From positions 1 through 25,477 of the forward strand of contig JANBPK010001321.1 of the NCBI GenBank assembly GCA_027579435.1: 25,477 nt of DNA, read 5' to 3'. The stretch is from Candolleomyces eurysporus (taxonomy: Eukaryota > Basidiomycota > Agaricomycetes > Agaricales > Psathyrellaceae). The translations under genes were made by a program, and so were the position numbers. Shown here in pieces: positions 9,822 through 20,475 of the stretch (within the stretch, counting starts at the first letter, position 1; each line of letters starts with the position of its first letter). The notes below the pieces were generated by a model. That model was not told the origin of the DNA. It searched no databases and saw only the letters and a program-made list of their open reading frames with translations.

Positions 9822-10083
9822 TTCCGAGGACTCAAGGGGGTTCATTGCCCATGAGAAGTGCTCTTGTAATTTTTTACTCTAAAATCATAAATATAACAAA
9901 ATTCATTTTGCCCAAACTGAACCTTCGGTGTTTGAAATGCAATGAAAAGACTTGCACATAGCAAGGTTTGAACACAAAGCTACAGTTGTGGTCACATGAT
10001 ATATAAGTCACTGGGTCTTATAAGCTTGTATTCTTGGCACTGGCTACCTGCACCATACAAGTACCCAAGGAGAGTCCTCAGAA
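9822..10083 (-). mobile_element. Small head-sharing element, copy 3
   Basis: Inverted copy of the element at 7099-7360, of equal length (262 bp), with high similarity throughout. Ends are TTCCGAGGACTC at 9822 and, on the minus strand, TTCTGAGGACTC at 10083. The head next to 10083 holds CTTGGGTACTTGTATGG and TGCCAAGAATAC. A B-box-like GTTCAAACC is at 9973-9965. The far end lies against the hAT-like MITE with no spacer. Confidence 0.75.
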
Positions 10084-10771
10084 CAACAATGCCTGCCTCA
10101 ATCTAGGGATGGGACATGCAGCGGGCTCCACTGGTGGCACCAAGAGCAGCCCCAAGCAAAATGCTCAATACATCCAGGCTTTGAAAGACTACATTGTTGG
10201 GAGTATACATGGGGGTACAAGATGGAGCTCTACTTTGGGCAGAAGGGCCATGAGGTATGTTTGTTTGGCTGGGTGTTTCTGGCTTATAGCAATGATCTGT
10301 GAAGAGGGGGATAGCAAGTAGATTAGGTGGATGCTTCTACCTTGAACACTTTCCCATTATCTCATGGTTCTCATTGCAATTCATTTGCATACATATGTAT
10401 ATAAGTTTGTCTTTGGTTACTTGTATAGTAGATTCAAAAAATAGGTCAATGAATTTGAAGCTAAGCTTTTCAACCAAACAGATCCTCATATACTTGACTT
10501 TGCCAATCACCTTGTATTTTGGTGTTTCATCTCCACAATCACATTCATGGCTCTCTTATTCACCAAGTCCCACTCTCAGTCCAGCCATCTCCTCTCATCC
10601 TTGTTGGAATTTTCCAAACTGTCAACCTTACACTTTTCCTCCAATTCCTCTGAATGTTGCAGCATTTTCACTGATTCTCCACATATGTTCTCAGGTGCTG
10701 ACAAAGAAATAAAAGGTGCCAGCCCAAGTGATGCAACCAGCAGCAAACAGGCTTGGTGCCACCAGCCCAGA
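10084..10771. other. Stretch without a recognised gene
   Basis: An open frame on the plus strand (to 10321) gives KSSPKQNAQYIQALKDYI followed by VGSIHGGTRWSSTLGRRAMR and then a GTATGT that could be a splice donor, but no family is recognisable. Frames at 10299-10712 and 10547-10777 overlap each other and look random. I see no further support for a gene. Confidence 0.4.
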
Positions 10772-10895
10772 TTCTGAGGCATTTTTGACTTGGGTACTAC
10801 AGGGGGTCAATGCATGCCAAGACAGTGCTTCTGGCATCTGCAGCCATCACTCCGGCCACTGTTTTCTGCTGGTTCTAGTCAAAAATGCCTCAGCA
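10772..10895 (+). mobile_element. Small head-sharing element, copy 4 (miniature)
   Basis: The element is 124 bp with a 17-bp perfect inverted repeat, CTGAGGCATTTTTGACT, at 10774-10790 and inverted at 10877-10893. The left end continues directly into TTGGGTACTACAGGGG and later ATGCCAAGA, the same head blocks seen in copies 1-3 and 5. The interior is too short for the tRNA-like part. No target duplication is evident. Confidence 0.6.
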
Positions 10896-10970
10896 TTTGC
10901 CATGCAAAGCATCGGCCACTTCACACAAGTACAATATACTTGTTCATTGAGGCCATCACATGCATGGCAA

Positions 10971-11238
10971 TTCTGAGGCCTATTGTTACTCTAATATTTT
11001 TTTTGATAATAAAAGTTTGAGAATCTCACAGAAGCCTGAGGAGCAACACTTATCCTTAAGTAAGTTTCAGTTCTGTTCAAATATCATCAAAAAATAATGC
11101 CATCAGTTAGGATTGAAAACTGAGCCTCATGATGGCTTCTTGGGCACCTGACTTACAAGTCACCTGGTTTGGTTTTGTGTTGGGCTTGGCACTGAGAGCC
11201 CCAGGGTACAAGTACCCAAGTCCTTATAGGCCTTGGAA
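10971..11238 (-). mobile_element. Small head-sharing element, copy 5
   Basis: Ends are TTCTGAGGCCTATTG at 10971 and, on the minus strand, TTCCAAGGCCTATAAG at 11238. The minus-strand head continues GACTTGGGTACTTGTACC and AGTGCCAAGCCC. A B-box-like GTTTTCAATCC lies at 11120-11110. The body is unrelated to copies 2 and 3 beyond the head, and an A-rich stretch (about 10998-11012) lies near the far end. Confidence 0.6.
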
Positions 11239-11450
11239 CTAAGTCAAAATGCCTTGGAGCTTGGAATTCAATTGCAGTGTGTGTTTTTGATTTGATCAAA
11301 GCCACAATAAAATGAAAAGTAGTCTGGTTCAAATTGAACAAATCCAGTGTTGCACTGTCCTTTGTCTCTGCTCAGTCTGCCAATCAATAAAGCAACATTG
11401 GCATCCCATACTACTTGTGTTAAATACAGATACATGTTTCCATCACAAGT
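11239..11450. other. Short spacer downstream of the NLR-like gene
   Basis: AT-rich spacer of 212 bp between small element copy 5 and the stop codon of the NACHT-WD40 gene. It would hold that gene's 3' untranslated region and poly(A) signal on the minus strand. No clear AATAAA could be assigned with confidence. Confidence 0.4.
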
Positions 11451-14400
11451 TCAGTCAACAGAGAAATGAGAAATGTCAAGAATATAAAGCTGGCCATTTT
11501 CTAGACCTACTGCAGCTAAAGGAAATGTAGAAGAAAATGAAATAGATTTGACATTCCAATTTGGAGGAAACAAGCAGAGTGGAGTAGTAAAAGTTTTCAA
11601 AAAAGACTTAGTAAATGCAAAAGAGTATAATCCAGAAGGAAAAGAAGAGGCATGCAAATATGTGTAAAAAAGCAGAGGTGCTTTAAAGTTGACACCAAGA
11701 GGAGAGCCGCCCTGCAAAGCAGCCAAGAGAGTATGTGTCTGGATGTCCCACAGGCACACTGTGTTGTCCCAAGATGCAGAGGCCAGGCTCTGTCCATCAG
11801 GTGAAAAGGCAACATGGTTTACTGTCTCAGAATGTCCTTTCAGAGTTGCAAGAGCAGCCCCTGTCTGGCTGTCCCACAGGCGCACTGTGTTGTCATCAGA
11901 TGCAGAGGCCAGCCTCTGTCCATCAGGTGAAAAGGCAACATGACTTACTGGTCCAGAATGTCCTTCCAGAGTTGCAAGAGCAGCCCCTGTCTGGCTGTCC
12001 CACAGGCTCACTGTATTGTCTGACGAAGCAGAGGCTAGTCTTTGTCCATTAGAAGAAAATGTGACGCAGTTCACTGGTTGTTGATGACCATGTAAAACTG
12101 CAAGTTCTGATGGCCATGACTGAGCCTTGCCAGTTACACATTTTGCCCCTTCAATAGTATTTGCATACAACTTATATATGCTTGACAACTCAGGTGCAAA
12201 TGGGATGCATGACCAAAACAGATGCAGTGGTGACCATTTGATGATATTGCCATTGAGCAAGATAAATCTTTGGCCATCTTCAAATGCCTTTTCAACCTCT
12301 TCTGTGTCATTAGTTTTATTGCTTTTCTATGATAACAGTCAGCATTATCACCTGAAAATACCTCAAATTTACTTACCAAGGCAGTTAAAGCTGTCTGCAT
12401 AGTTGAGAATGCAGTATCTAATTGCCCAAGATATGCCAAAGCCTCAAACCAGTGCATTAAGTGTACAGTAGCAAACTGTTGAAGCAGTTGCTTGGTCTCT
12501 TCATCAAGGAACCTGTAGCTACTTTTGCCCAAATGTGTAGCCCAATTACACACAGCATACTTTAGCTCTTCAGTTAGCTTTTCTTTGTTGAGTTCTGGCA
12601 GATTGGCAAGCTCCTTGTACTGATCTGCAATAGGCACCTGGCAGATATTGAAGCAAAGCTGTTGATTCATAGTCTTCAAACAGCATTTAGCTAGCTGCAG
12701 ATGCTGCTTTGACTCCTCAATCCAGAACTCCTGAGGACAGACATCAGCATTGGTGATAAAGTCAGGAAATGACTTGTGGTGAATTTTATATGTTGGATTA
12801 GGCCCATCATCAAAAGGTGCCAAAACTGAGTGCATGTTGCTCAAAATTAGCTCCAAGTTTGACAATTCCAGCTGCAGAAGCTTTTCTAGTGCTCCAATAG
12901 AGACAGGGTACTGAAGAACAATGGTAGCACCAACAGCAGTTTGAAAATCAGCCAGCCACAAGTCCCAATCCTTGGATGGCCTGAGAATGTCTATAGGTGT
13001 GGCAATCTCAAGAACCTTCTGATAGAGCTTGATCATTCCTTGCTTTGGCTCCAAGCTCAAGATGCTAGCCAGAGTTTTTTCTGGACCTAGTCCTTGGCAG
13101 CTTAATATAAGCTTTAAAGCAGTAGAGGCAAAAATAAACAACCTGCTAGATACACTAACAAGTTGTTCTTTTTGAGGCTTTTCAGGTGCCCAAGACTTCC
13201 ATTTGGTTCCCTTGAACACTTTTTGGATGTTTGCAGGGGACAGATGGTAGTCCAGATATAACCAGATGTCTGAGTCCACAATACATGCTTCAATTTCTTG
13301 AAGATGAAAGCAGTTAGCCAATGAAGTGCTTTGGTATTCAACCCTGAGCACCAGTTCTGGCCGAGTGGTAAGAAACACCTTGACATTGGGCAATTGGGAA
13401 ACAGAGCTTATGATGAGAGATAGAATATCTGACCCATCTGGCTGTGCACACTCATCCAGAGCATCAAACACAAAAACAAGTGGTGTTGCTCTCTGCTTGA
13501 GCATGCCCTTGAGAGGCTCAGCCACAAGAGTAGAGAACTGCTGTGCCATGACCTTGTGTAGGCTATCAGGATGATCATCAATGGCAGTAGCAATGGCTCT
13601 CCCATAGGATGCATCACAGCAAGCAAGCTGATACGCAATAGTATGCACAAAGCCTGCAGCATGCTGTCGATCAGCATGGTCCCGAGAGAAGAAGAAGGTA
13701 GCCCCAAGAGAGTTGATAGCAGCAGCACGCTGGGCCACTGTCTTGGCCACAGTGGATTTTCCAATCCCAGCAATCCCATCAAGGACATAGATGGGTTTCC
13801 TAGTTTCCTGTTCTTCCAAGGCGGTGTTGCTCATCCAGCGGCCGATGCCAGCCAGGAGCTTCACCCGGGTGCCTTCAAAGCATGGGTTGACCTTTGCGAG
13901 CTCATGCGAGTCATATGCTGCACCAGGAACATGCTTCAATTTATCCAGGGTGGCAGACTGTCACAATTGATCATAATTGTCAATAAAATACCAAAGGGAG
14001 AGTCTACCAGAATACGCACTTTGAAATGGTTGTCGATAGTAGCACAGAGTCTCATCATCCACCCTTCTTGGTCTTTGACTGTCTGGCGAACGTCACTCAG
14101 GACGAGAGCACCTGCAATGAGATTCTCGATCTACATNATAACATCACNATTAGCCACCACAATTTAGAGAATTGAAGCGTATTTACCCAGAAACATTGCA
14201 AGATCTGATCCATTTTTTGGTTGGCTTGCTTTACGACGTCAGAGTTATCCTCTATCATCACATACGCAGCCATTCCTGTGGAATACTCCACCACCGTAGC
14301 CAGAAACGTATCGTGTATTCCCCTAGCGTTAACCTCTGTCAGACATTTCCCGAGCTTGGCACGAAATCAGACGTACTCGACGAGGCGGCCAATACTCTCT

Positions 14401-14942
14401 TTCAGCTCAGCCGACAGTAACCTCTCGTCTTGCCCTTTAATCGCATTCACTATACTCTCGTTGAGGAGACCGCAACGCGCCTTCAAATCCTCCATTTCTT
14501 CTTTGTTCGATTTCGCTTGCTATGCGTCGTTAGCAAGGGATACGGGTTGAAGAGCGGACCGGCCTACCTCGAAGACGTCGATCATCTTCAAAAGAGCCTC
14601 AGCGGGGCCTTTGAACGGATCCGGGATGAATGGAACAGCGCCCGAAAGAGTCATCTTCAAAGCCTGCGCAACAATCGCCCAGGTTTTGCCAGTGGAGGCC
14701 GTGGTAGAGGCTTCCGAAGCCCGATGACTTCCCGTTCCCTTCTCCTTTCGGCCAACTTTACGCTTGAAGACATCGATAGTCTTATCGATCTTCTTCTCCA
14801 CCTTGGCCAAGAACCGGCGGGGTCCGCTCGAAGGTCGACTCCCACTAGCATCGACGGGCGTCGCAGTGCGAGACGGAATCGGGGTATTGCGCTCAGAATC
14901 GCCAGCGGTGTTGCCTCCATGAGTTTCCGTAGCTTCAGACAT
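11451..14942 (-). CDS. STAND/NLR-like protein: helical N-terminus, NACHT NTPase, WD40 repeats
   Basis: A cytoplasmic sensor-switch type: the NACHT binds nucleotide and oligomerises, the WD40 part senses, the N-terminus signals (family knowledge). Six exons: 14568-14942, 14377-14519, 14187-14322, 14020-14130, 12377-13957, 11451-12296. All introns are 48-80 bp with GT..AG, and phases join to 1063 residues. The Ns at 14137 and 14148 fall in intron 3. Residues 1-80 are Ser/Thr/Lys-rich. About 85-255 look all-helical (PAEALLKMIDVFEQAKSNKE, ATVVEYSTGMAAYVMIEDN), resembling the MLKL/HeLo-like bundles of mushroom NLRs (inference). Walker A GIAGIGKST is at ~316-324, Walker B VFVFDALDE at ~416-424, and a sensor-like VKVFLTTRPE at ~447. 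WD40 repeats lie at 850-975, then a degenerate last blade. The start MSEATETH has A at -3; upstream ATGs are in frame but look like leader. The last intron's acceptor (12297) was chosen to keep frame. Confidence 0.9.
11718..12095 (-). repeat. Three 126-bp tandem WD40-coding repeats
   Basis: Three adjacent 42-residue units (12095-11970, 11969-11844, 11843-11718) each read L.GH...V..V.FS.(D/N)GQ.LASAS.DNTV.LWD.QT. About 30 of 42 residues are shared between neighbours, and long DNA runs are identical (for example the block around CAGAGGCCAG..CTGTCCATCAG). Differences gather at residues 5-7 (QQP/SGP/SET), 24 (S/D/W) and 29 (S/R/C). Three repeats plus one worn blade are too few for a closed propeller, so repeat number has probably changed recently or more than one chain is needed. 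Confidence 0.9.
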
Positions 14943-15174
14943 TGTGTTTGCTCGATTGGAAAGTTGAGTTGAATCGCAAAATTTCGCAGTGGATGGTAAG
15001 TCCAAGTGATGGTAGCGGTTCAAGAAGAGGAGAAAGAGGCAATCGGTGATCATCAGTGCTGTGCGTGAGAGCCCGCTCGGAGCCTCGTGACCTGGGCGCT
15101 TAACTCGAAAATTGGGACAGATAATCAGACGAAAAGAGAACAAGTTCATCCAGACTGAGATATCTTTTAGCGAT
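14943..15174 (-). promoter_or_regulatory. Probable 5' leader and promoter of the NLR-like gene
   Basis: Sequence directly upstream of the start codon of the NACHT-WD40 gene. It is GC-moderate and free of repeats. The frame of exon 1 stays open upstream to 15242 but the extension is unlike the family N-terminus, so it is taken as leader. No TATA box could be assigned. Confidence 0.35.
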
Positions 15175-15735
15175 GCGGCCTGTAAGAGTACATACAAATT
15201 TAGCGACTGAACGGTGCGACAAGACGTTGACAAAAACTGCATGGTGGACGTCCAAAAGGAACAGAAGATTCCTAGCGTTTACACCAAGACCCTACTCGCC
15301 AACGCCCTTTACAACAACCGCACGTTCGCACCCCCATAGCATTATTTTTTAGCCTGAATCCAGCCGTCAAGGACTTGTGCAACTATGCGGTCGGAAAGAA
15401 AAAGTAAAAATACAAGATGGGCGCTCAGTCAGTAATGAGGTCAAGAAAGCCGAAAAGAAGAGGGCGACGTACAAGTGGGGCTGCAAGGCTGAAGAGCCAA
15501 AGAGTTGAAGAGAGGTAAGCGCTGACGATATCACCTTTACGACCATCGAGATTGGTGAACGCCGCAGGGGAGAAGCCGTACAAGGTGTGCAGCACGTCAG
15601 CCCGGATCTCACCCAAAGCTGCTAACGAAGAACGGGAGACGAGTCAGCATCGATGTGCGAGTCGACCTACTGCTCAATAGAAGGTTCGACAAACGATCCA
15701 TCGCAGTTGGGCTACGCATACCATTATGACTAGCG
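15175..15735 (-). repeat. Segmental duplication, copy 1 (possible gene piece on the minus strand)
   Basis: A ~560-bp segment similar in the same direction to 19130-19705. The best-conserved block is 15531-15582 (tcacctttacgaccatcgag, then attggtgaacgcc). On the minus strand it encodes GEIRADVLHTLYGFSPAAF, TNLDGRKGDI, then a hydrophobic stretch and RRPLLFG. A short upstream exon (MDRLSNLLLS, near 15705) could join via GTAGGT..TTAG. I do not recognise the protein. A plus-strand reading at 15229-15340 (VQKEQKIPSVYTKTLLANAL) is also partly kept in copy 2, so the coding strand is unsettled. Confidence 0.55.
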
Positions 15736-16400
15736 CCAAGTGGTAGAATTAACGCAGACGCAAACTACTCACAACCGGCCTACATAGGTGGGTTCACGAT
15801 TGACCACTGGAAAGGGAAATCGTATATCAGCACTTGCACAGAAAAGTCACAGCGTAAAAAGCCAGACGTACTCGGAGGATGTAGGAAAGTTAGCTTTGTT
15901 CGTCCCCGGGCCTATCGTTCCCACTTCCACCCTTTACAAAGTCTGGAAGTTGAACAACAGCTCGATGACACCGTCGACGACGTTGGTCTTCGCAGCGTTC
16001 ACGTCGAAGGCGGAATGCGAGGTGATGTTCTGACGAGGGCAAAAGTATATAGAGTACTACATTGAAGCCTTTCAGAAGCTGGGGGTAGGGGTAGGCCTGG
16101 ATAAGCATCAAACACGACCTTGTCTTGAGTGGATGTCATATTGCAGAGAAATCTAGTCCAGTCGGGTCGAGTCGGTGAGCTAGGTATGCATGCGAATGGA
16201 TTGATTCACCTACGTAGGCGGTTCGATTGAGTACTGAGCGGGGATGGCATCCTTCCGACGTAGGCATGTTTGAATATAATAAAAAGAAGGTGGAAGGATA
16301 ATCGATGCTAGTGGTGGTATCAAGAAAGAGAAAAGACGGGACCGTGGGACAAGCTCCCTTGGTCATTCGGATCCGACCTTAGCTTGGGAACTCGCAGAGA
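15736..16400. other. Unassigned GC-richer sequence, possible exon on the minus strand
   Basis: The minus strand at 16033-15925 reads QNITSHSAFDVNAAKTNV and VDGVIELLFNFQTL and ends at a GTAAAG, which could be one exon of the gene whose end is duplicated at 15175. No family is recognised. 16100-16400 shows nothing further. Confidence 0.35.
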
Positions 16401-18960
16401 CATGGACGGGCGTGCGTTCGATCCTCACTCAACTTTTTTCTTGCAGATGCAATCTCGCTCACCATGGATCAAGTTGCCCTTCCTCAGCACCTAGCAACCT
16501 CCCCTGGCACTGCCGCCGCTCCCTTGGCCTCACTCCCGCCTCACCGCCGGTGCCCTCCCTCCAACTCGATTCCTTCCTTCCTACTTTTCAGGACGTGTTG
16601 GCATTGGCAGGCGTACTTGAGATATTCACGAAAACTCGTCCGCCCAATATCTGCCAGCGTTCTTGACCCGGGTGGTCGGTCTTCCTCCGATTTGCACCAA
16701 GGAGTCCAACTCGAAAATGGCAGTATGGTTCCGATTCTATCTATTCTCAGCAACTGCAATCTTTCCAGCTCGTTTCATCTCCCCCTGTGGCCGNTTTTGC
16801 CCTGCGGGTCGCGTCAACCTTTACTACAAGCTCGGACTCGACACTCTGCTCCTGCAGCTTCAGAAACTGCTCGCGTTGCTTCAAGGGATTTCACCGACCC
16901 GGTGCAGGAATCCCTATGCCAGACTTAGCCTTCGTTCCTTTCCCCTGTCCCCACCATCCCCTCCAAAGCCGAAGAAAGATCATTATGACGAGCCGGTGTA
17001 CACGTGCGAAGACCCTCGAGATGAAGACGAGCTCAAGAACAGCTTGTTGGCTGCAGCATTTACAATCGCACATGTCGAGCCTCATCAAGCTAATCCTTCC
17101 CAATTTCGACCAATCCCTCGCTCAGCACACCGCCATTAGGCTTTGCGGTCTCACCCTATTCTCTTGGCTCGACGGCCAAATCAACGCCGTCGAGCTCAGG
17201 TTCCCGAAATTGGATGATACCACCAACGAGGCTCCTCACCCAAGATTCGACACTGCCTATTCACCAGCATCAGCCGAGACACTCAGTCCACCTCCAGGCT
17301 CCGCTGAATGGTTTTAGCGGCAGTCGGTCGATGGCGACTCTCGCCATACTTCCCCAACTCCCGCCCCATCTCACCCGTCAACCCAGCCGTACGACAGCCC
17401 TTACTTGGCTCTCCTACCCTGCTTCCCTCGCTGACGACTCTCCACGCTACACCGACTATCTTGGCTCTCCTCCTACCTTCCTCTGCACCTCTTCCTGCCG
17501 AGTTTTCGGCAACATCGTTCGCAATCTTGCTGCCGGATACGAATACAACCAGTCATACAAACCATTTCAATGAGGCCCTTGAAAATGTGTATTTGAATAT
17601 GAGTACGACGCTTTTACACGGGGCTGAGGCCTAACACTGTTATGGCTTCCCTTCGTGGGTTGGTGACAATGCTTGGAGTGTGGTTTGGTGGGAATGTGGA
17701 TAAGAGGGCGGTGGAGAAGGTTTTGGGTGCCGTTTGGGGTCTGGGACGCCTGAAGATGACCGTAATCGTAAAACGGGGGCGGGAATGACGTGGAAAAGGG
17801 TTGGAAGAGTCGGAAGTTCTGTTTACGACGAAGGCGGCGTTGATGCCTGGGATGGAAGAGGTGCGTACTTTGCTGCAACTTTCTCTTTCTCTCTCTTTCT
17901 CTTTCGTTCTTTCTCTCCNGTTTTGCAAGTTGCGCCACTAACCATATTCCTCCCTCCCTCTCTCTCTCTCGTATGAACAGAGACCCTACAAAACCCTCTA
18001 AACAACCCTCCCTTGGTACACCCACATCCGCAAAATCCCCCTCAAGCACCAGTTTCCCAACACCATCAATCGCACCGTCGATGGAGCTGCAAGTCGCGTT
18101 AAAGGGTGCTCAGGTTCCCCGCGCCGCCTCCGTCACCGTTGCCATCGCCGTCCTCGGTCGCAGGGCCGGGAGCTAAGCAACAAGAGGGTCGATATTTGAA
18201 GAGTTCTCACCCTTGGTGGTGCCTCGACTGTTGCGTACCCGAGCTTTGATGTCATTCGGGAAAGGTCAGGTCAACCCCGAAGCGGATGCCGCTGCTCAAT
18301 GTTAACGGCGGCTCAGAGAAGGACAAGGTTCTGGGAGTTGCCGAAGGGACTTGTTATCAGGAGAAGGAACACTTTGAACGAGGGGATGATGGGAAGTTGA
18401 ATGCAAAGGATAAGGCGAGGGTCGGGATGTGGACGGAGCGGTCACCCAGTTTGAGGGCGATCATCTTGCCGGGTGGGGTGGTTTGGGAGGCGGTGGCAGC
18501 AGCAGGAGCAGGATTAGAATTCCAACTCTATTCCCAACTCGATCATTCAGATATCGCTCCCGTCACCTTCCCGAATGGATTTCTGGGAAATTCGCAGAGG
18601 AAACCGCTGAAAGGCATAGGAAGTGGTTGTAAAAGGTACGAGTATCCACGGGCGTTCTTTCTTACCCTCCACGCTCACTCAGCCTCATTCTTGCAGATGT
18701 GCTCGAGTCCTGAAGTGCCTGGAGACTCATTTACCTCGGTGGTTTCAAGCATCGCTCGCCATAAATCAAAGTCGCCCAGTCTCAGTACCTACTGACCCTT
18801 TCCCACTGCACTCTTTGAAAGCAACTTTGCGGACAATTGTGCTCGAGGGGTTCCAGCGGGTCCGTAGCCCAACGACAACGATGTTTCATATGCAAGATTC
18901 GTGGGACCCTCAGGCAGGCTCCATCCCACAAGTGTCTTGGATAGTCTTGAGCCAGTAGAC
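16401..18960 (+). other. Long GC-rich stretch, perhaps a decayed host gene
   Basis: Base composition and codon-like texture resemble exons, and splice-like sites are present (acceptor TTTTTTCTTGCAG at ~16446; GTGCGT..GAACAG at ~17860-17980; GTACGAG..TTCTTGCAG at ~18636-18697). However, no frame stays open for more than ~170 residues and none shows a known motif. Pieces such as DEPVYTCEDPRDEDELKN (~16990), GQINAVELRFPKLDDTTNE (~17170) and FAEETAERHRKW (~18595) look protein-like in different frames. Either a pseudogene or a gene with sequencing errors (N at 16794 and 17919). I cannot name it. Confidence 0.35.
17876..17975. repeat. CT-rich simple-sequence tract
   Basis: Runs of TTCTCTTTCTCTCT and TCCCTCCCTCTCTCTCTC, with an N at 17919, just before a TATGAACAG that could be a splice acceptor. 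The complementary Arg/Glu/Lys-rich open frames on the minus strand are artefacts of this tract. Confidence 0.85.
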
Positions 18961-19129
18961 GAGTTAGATTGCGTATCTGATGAATGGATGGATTCATGTA
19001 CGTCTACAATTTTGTTTGAATGAACAAACGTAGCTTTCTTCCAACGTACGCCGGATTTGTATGCAAGGAAAAGAAAAGAAACAAAGAATAAAACAGACGG
19101 ACGGGCAGAACCAAAGAAATAGCAATATA

Positions 19130-19705
19130 GCCTATAAAATTATATGCGTGCATCTAGCGACTGAAAGGGCCAGCAACATGTCGGCGAAAACTGCATGGCG
19201 GATGCACAGAAGGAACAAAATATCCCTAGCGTCTACAAAACGCCTACTCGCAAACACCCTCCACAGCAAGCGCCTGTTCACATTGCCATAATGGTTTTGG
19301 TTCATCTGACTCCAGTCGTCCAGGACTTGTATGACTCTACGATCGGAAAGAAGAAGAAGAATAGAAAATGGGCACCTGTTTAGTAAAGTGTTCAAGCCGA
19401 AAAGGAGAGGACGACGTGGGTATTGGCCTGCAGGGCTGGAGAGAAAGGGAGTCAAAGAAAGGTGGGCATTGATGATGTCACCTTTACGACCATCGAGATT
19501 GGTGAACGCCACAGGGGAGAAGCCATACAAGCCCACAAGTGCAGCCTACATGGTGTGCAGCATGTCAGGCTGGATCTCACCAGTATCTACTAACAAGGAA
19601 AGGAAGCGGGTCAGCATCGATGTACGAGTCAACTGACTGCTCAATAGAAGATTTGACATACGGTGGATGGCAGTCAGCCTGCAACAAAGAGGGAACAACA
19701 ATAGT
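19130..19705 (-). repeat. Segmental duplication, copy 2
   Basis: Second copy of the segment at 15175-15735, same orientation, clearly diverged by eye. The conserved block lies at 19478-19529. The minus strand keeps LYGFSPVAFTNLDGRKGDI and RRPLLFG. Copy 2 has a ~19-bp insertion (cccacaagtgcagcctaca, ~19531) that breaks the LHTLYGF junction, and the splice donor seen in copy 1 (GTAGGT) is changed to GTCAGT. It is thus probably the non-functional copy. It ends where the LTR at 19737 begins. Confidence 0.55.
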
Positions 19706-19736
19706 AGTGCTGGTCGAATCCTGATACCAGCAAGGT

Positions 19737-20475
19737 TGTTGGTGTTGTGTACCCTACTATGTAATCACTGTTTCTGATCCATTTATTCATTTATTAGCAA
19801 ACTCAGCATTCAAAGCTTCCTCATACAAAACAATGTTTTTTTTTTTATCTTTTTTAACAACTTACAGAAATTGTTCATTTCTTTTTTGTTTTACAAAACT
19901 TATTATAAAAATACCAGTCTTTCTCAAGTGTGCTATTAGTTTCTAAAGATGGACAAATCTAGTGTTCAATACAAAGGTTACAGTTAGAGCAAGAGTCCAT
20001 AAGCTTCTCGTCCAAATATTGTGAACCTTGATTGGGTCAATGATTGCAGGTCAACTCTGGTGGAAGCACTCACCAGTCAGATTCTGCTTGAAGCTACTTC
20101 CGCCTTCTCTACACTGCCACAACCTTCTCCAGCTTTCTATTATATTCACTTATTCTCTGTTACTTACCAATAAATTCTGGAAGAACAATTGATATACATA
20201 CAAGTACTTGTTCTAGCTAAGCCAAGGAATACATCTGCTTTACTTTGTTACAGTCCACTTTAAGTCTCACATTGCTTTGTGCTGCAAGACTCTTGCATCA
20301 CAAGTAACACACTACACTACTTGAGATTTGTCTGAACAAGTAGATACAACTCAAACTACTCACTTACCTTCCTAAATAGTGAGTACATACTTGAATTCTA
20401 CCAGCTCTAAACCCAAGCTCTCTTGTGTATTCATTGGAATACACCAATTATAACAACCATCTACTAGTTGTCACA
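19737..20475 (+). mobile_element. LTR of a retrotransposon (5' LTR)
   Basis: Begins TGTTGGTGTTGTGTACC and ends AGTTGTCACA, giving ~739 bp with TG..CA ends. It contains AT-rich and T-rich tracts (19837-19930). It is immediately followed by TTGGTGGACACATTGGG, which can be a tRNA primer-binding site, then a ~130-bp leader and a gag-like frame at 20606. No second copy of the LTR lies in the window, so the exact ends are inferred from these signals. Confidence 0.6.

Noticed and set aside
13571..14550. Plus-strand open frames of 109-198 residues opposite the NACHT gene
   Set aside because: They lie antisense to well-supported exons with intact motifs and have none of their own.
14943..15242. N-terminal extension of the NACHT-WD40 protein starting at 15242
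   Set aside because: The frame is open, but the added residues show no domain and read like leader, and the ATG at 14942 has a good context and opens a family-like N-terminus.
17567..18049. Minus-strand Arg/Glu/Lys-rich proteins
   Set aside because: They are the complement of a CT-rich tract and carry no other signal.
19132..19536. 134-residue minus-strand protein
   Set aside because: Only the first ~50 residues resemble the other copy; the rest runs through poorly conserved sequence, so a real intact gene is doubtful.
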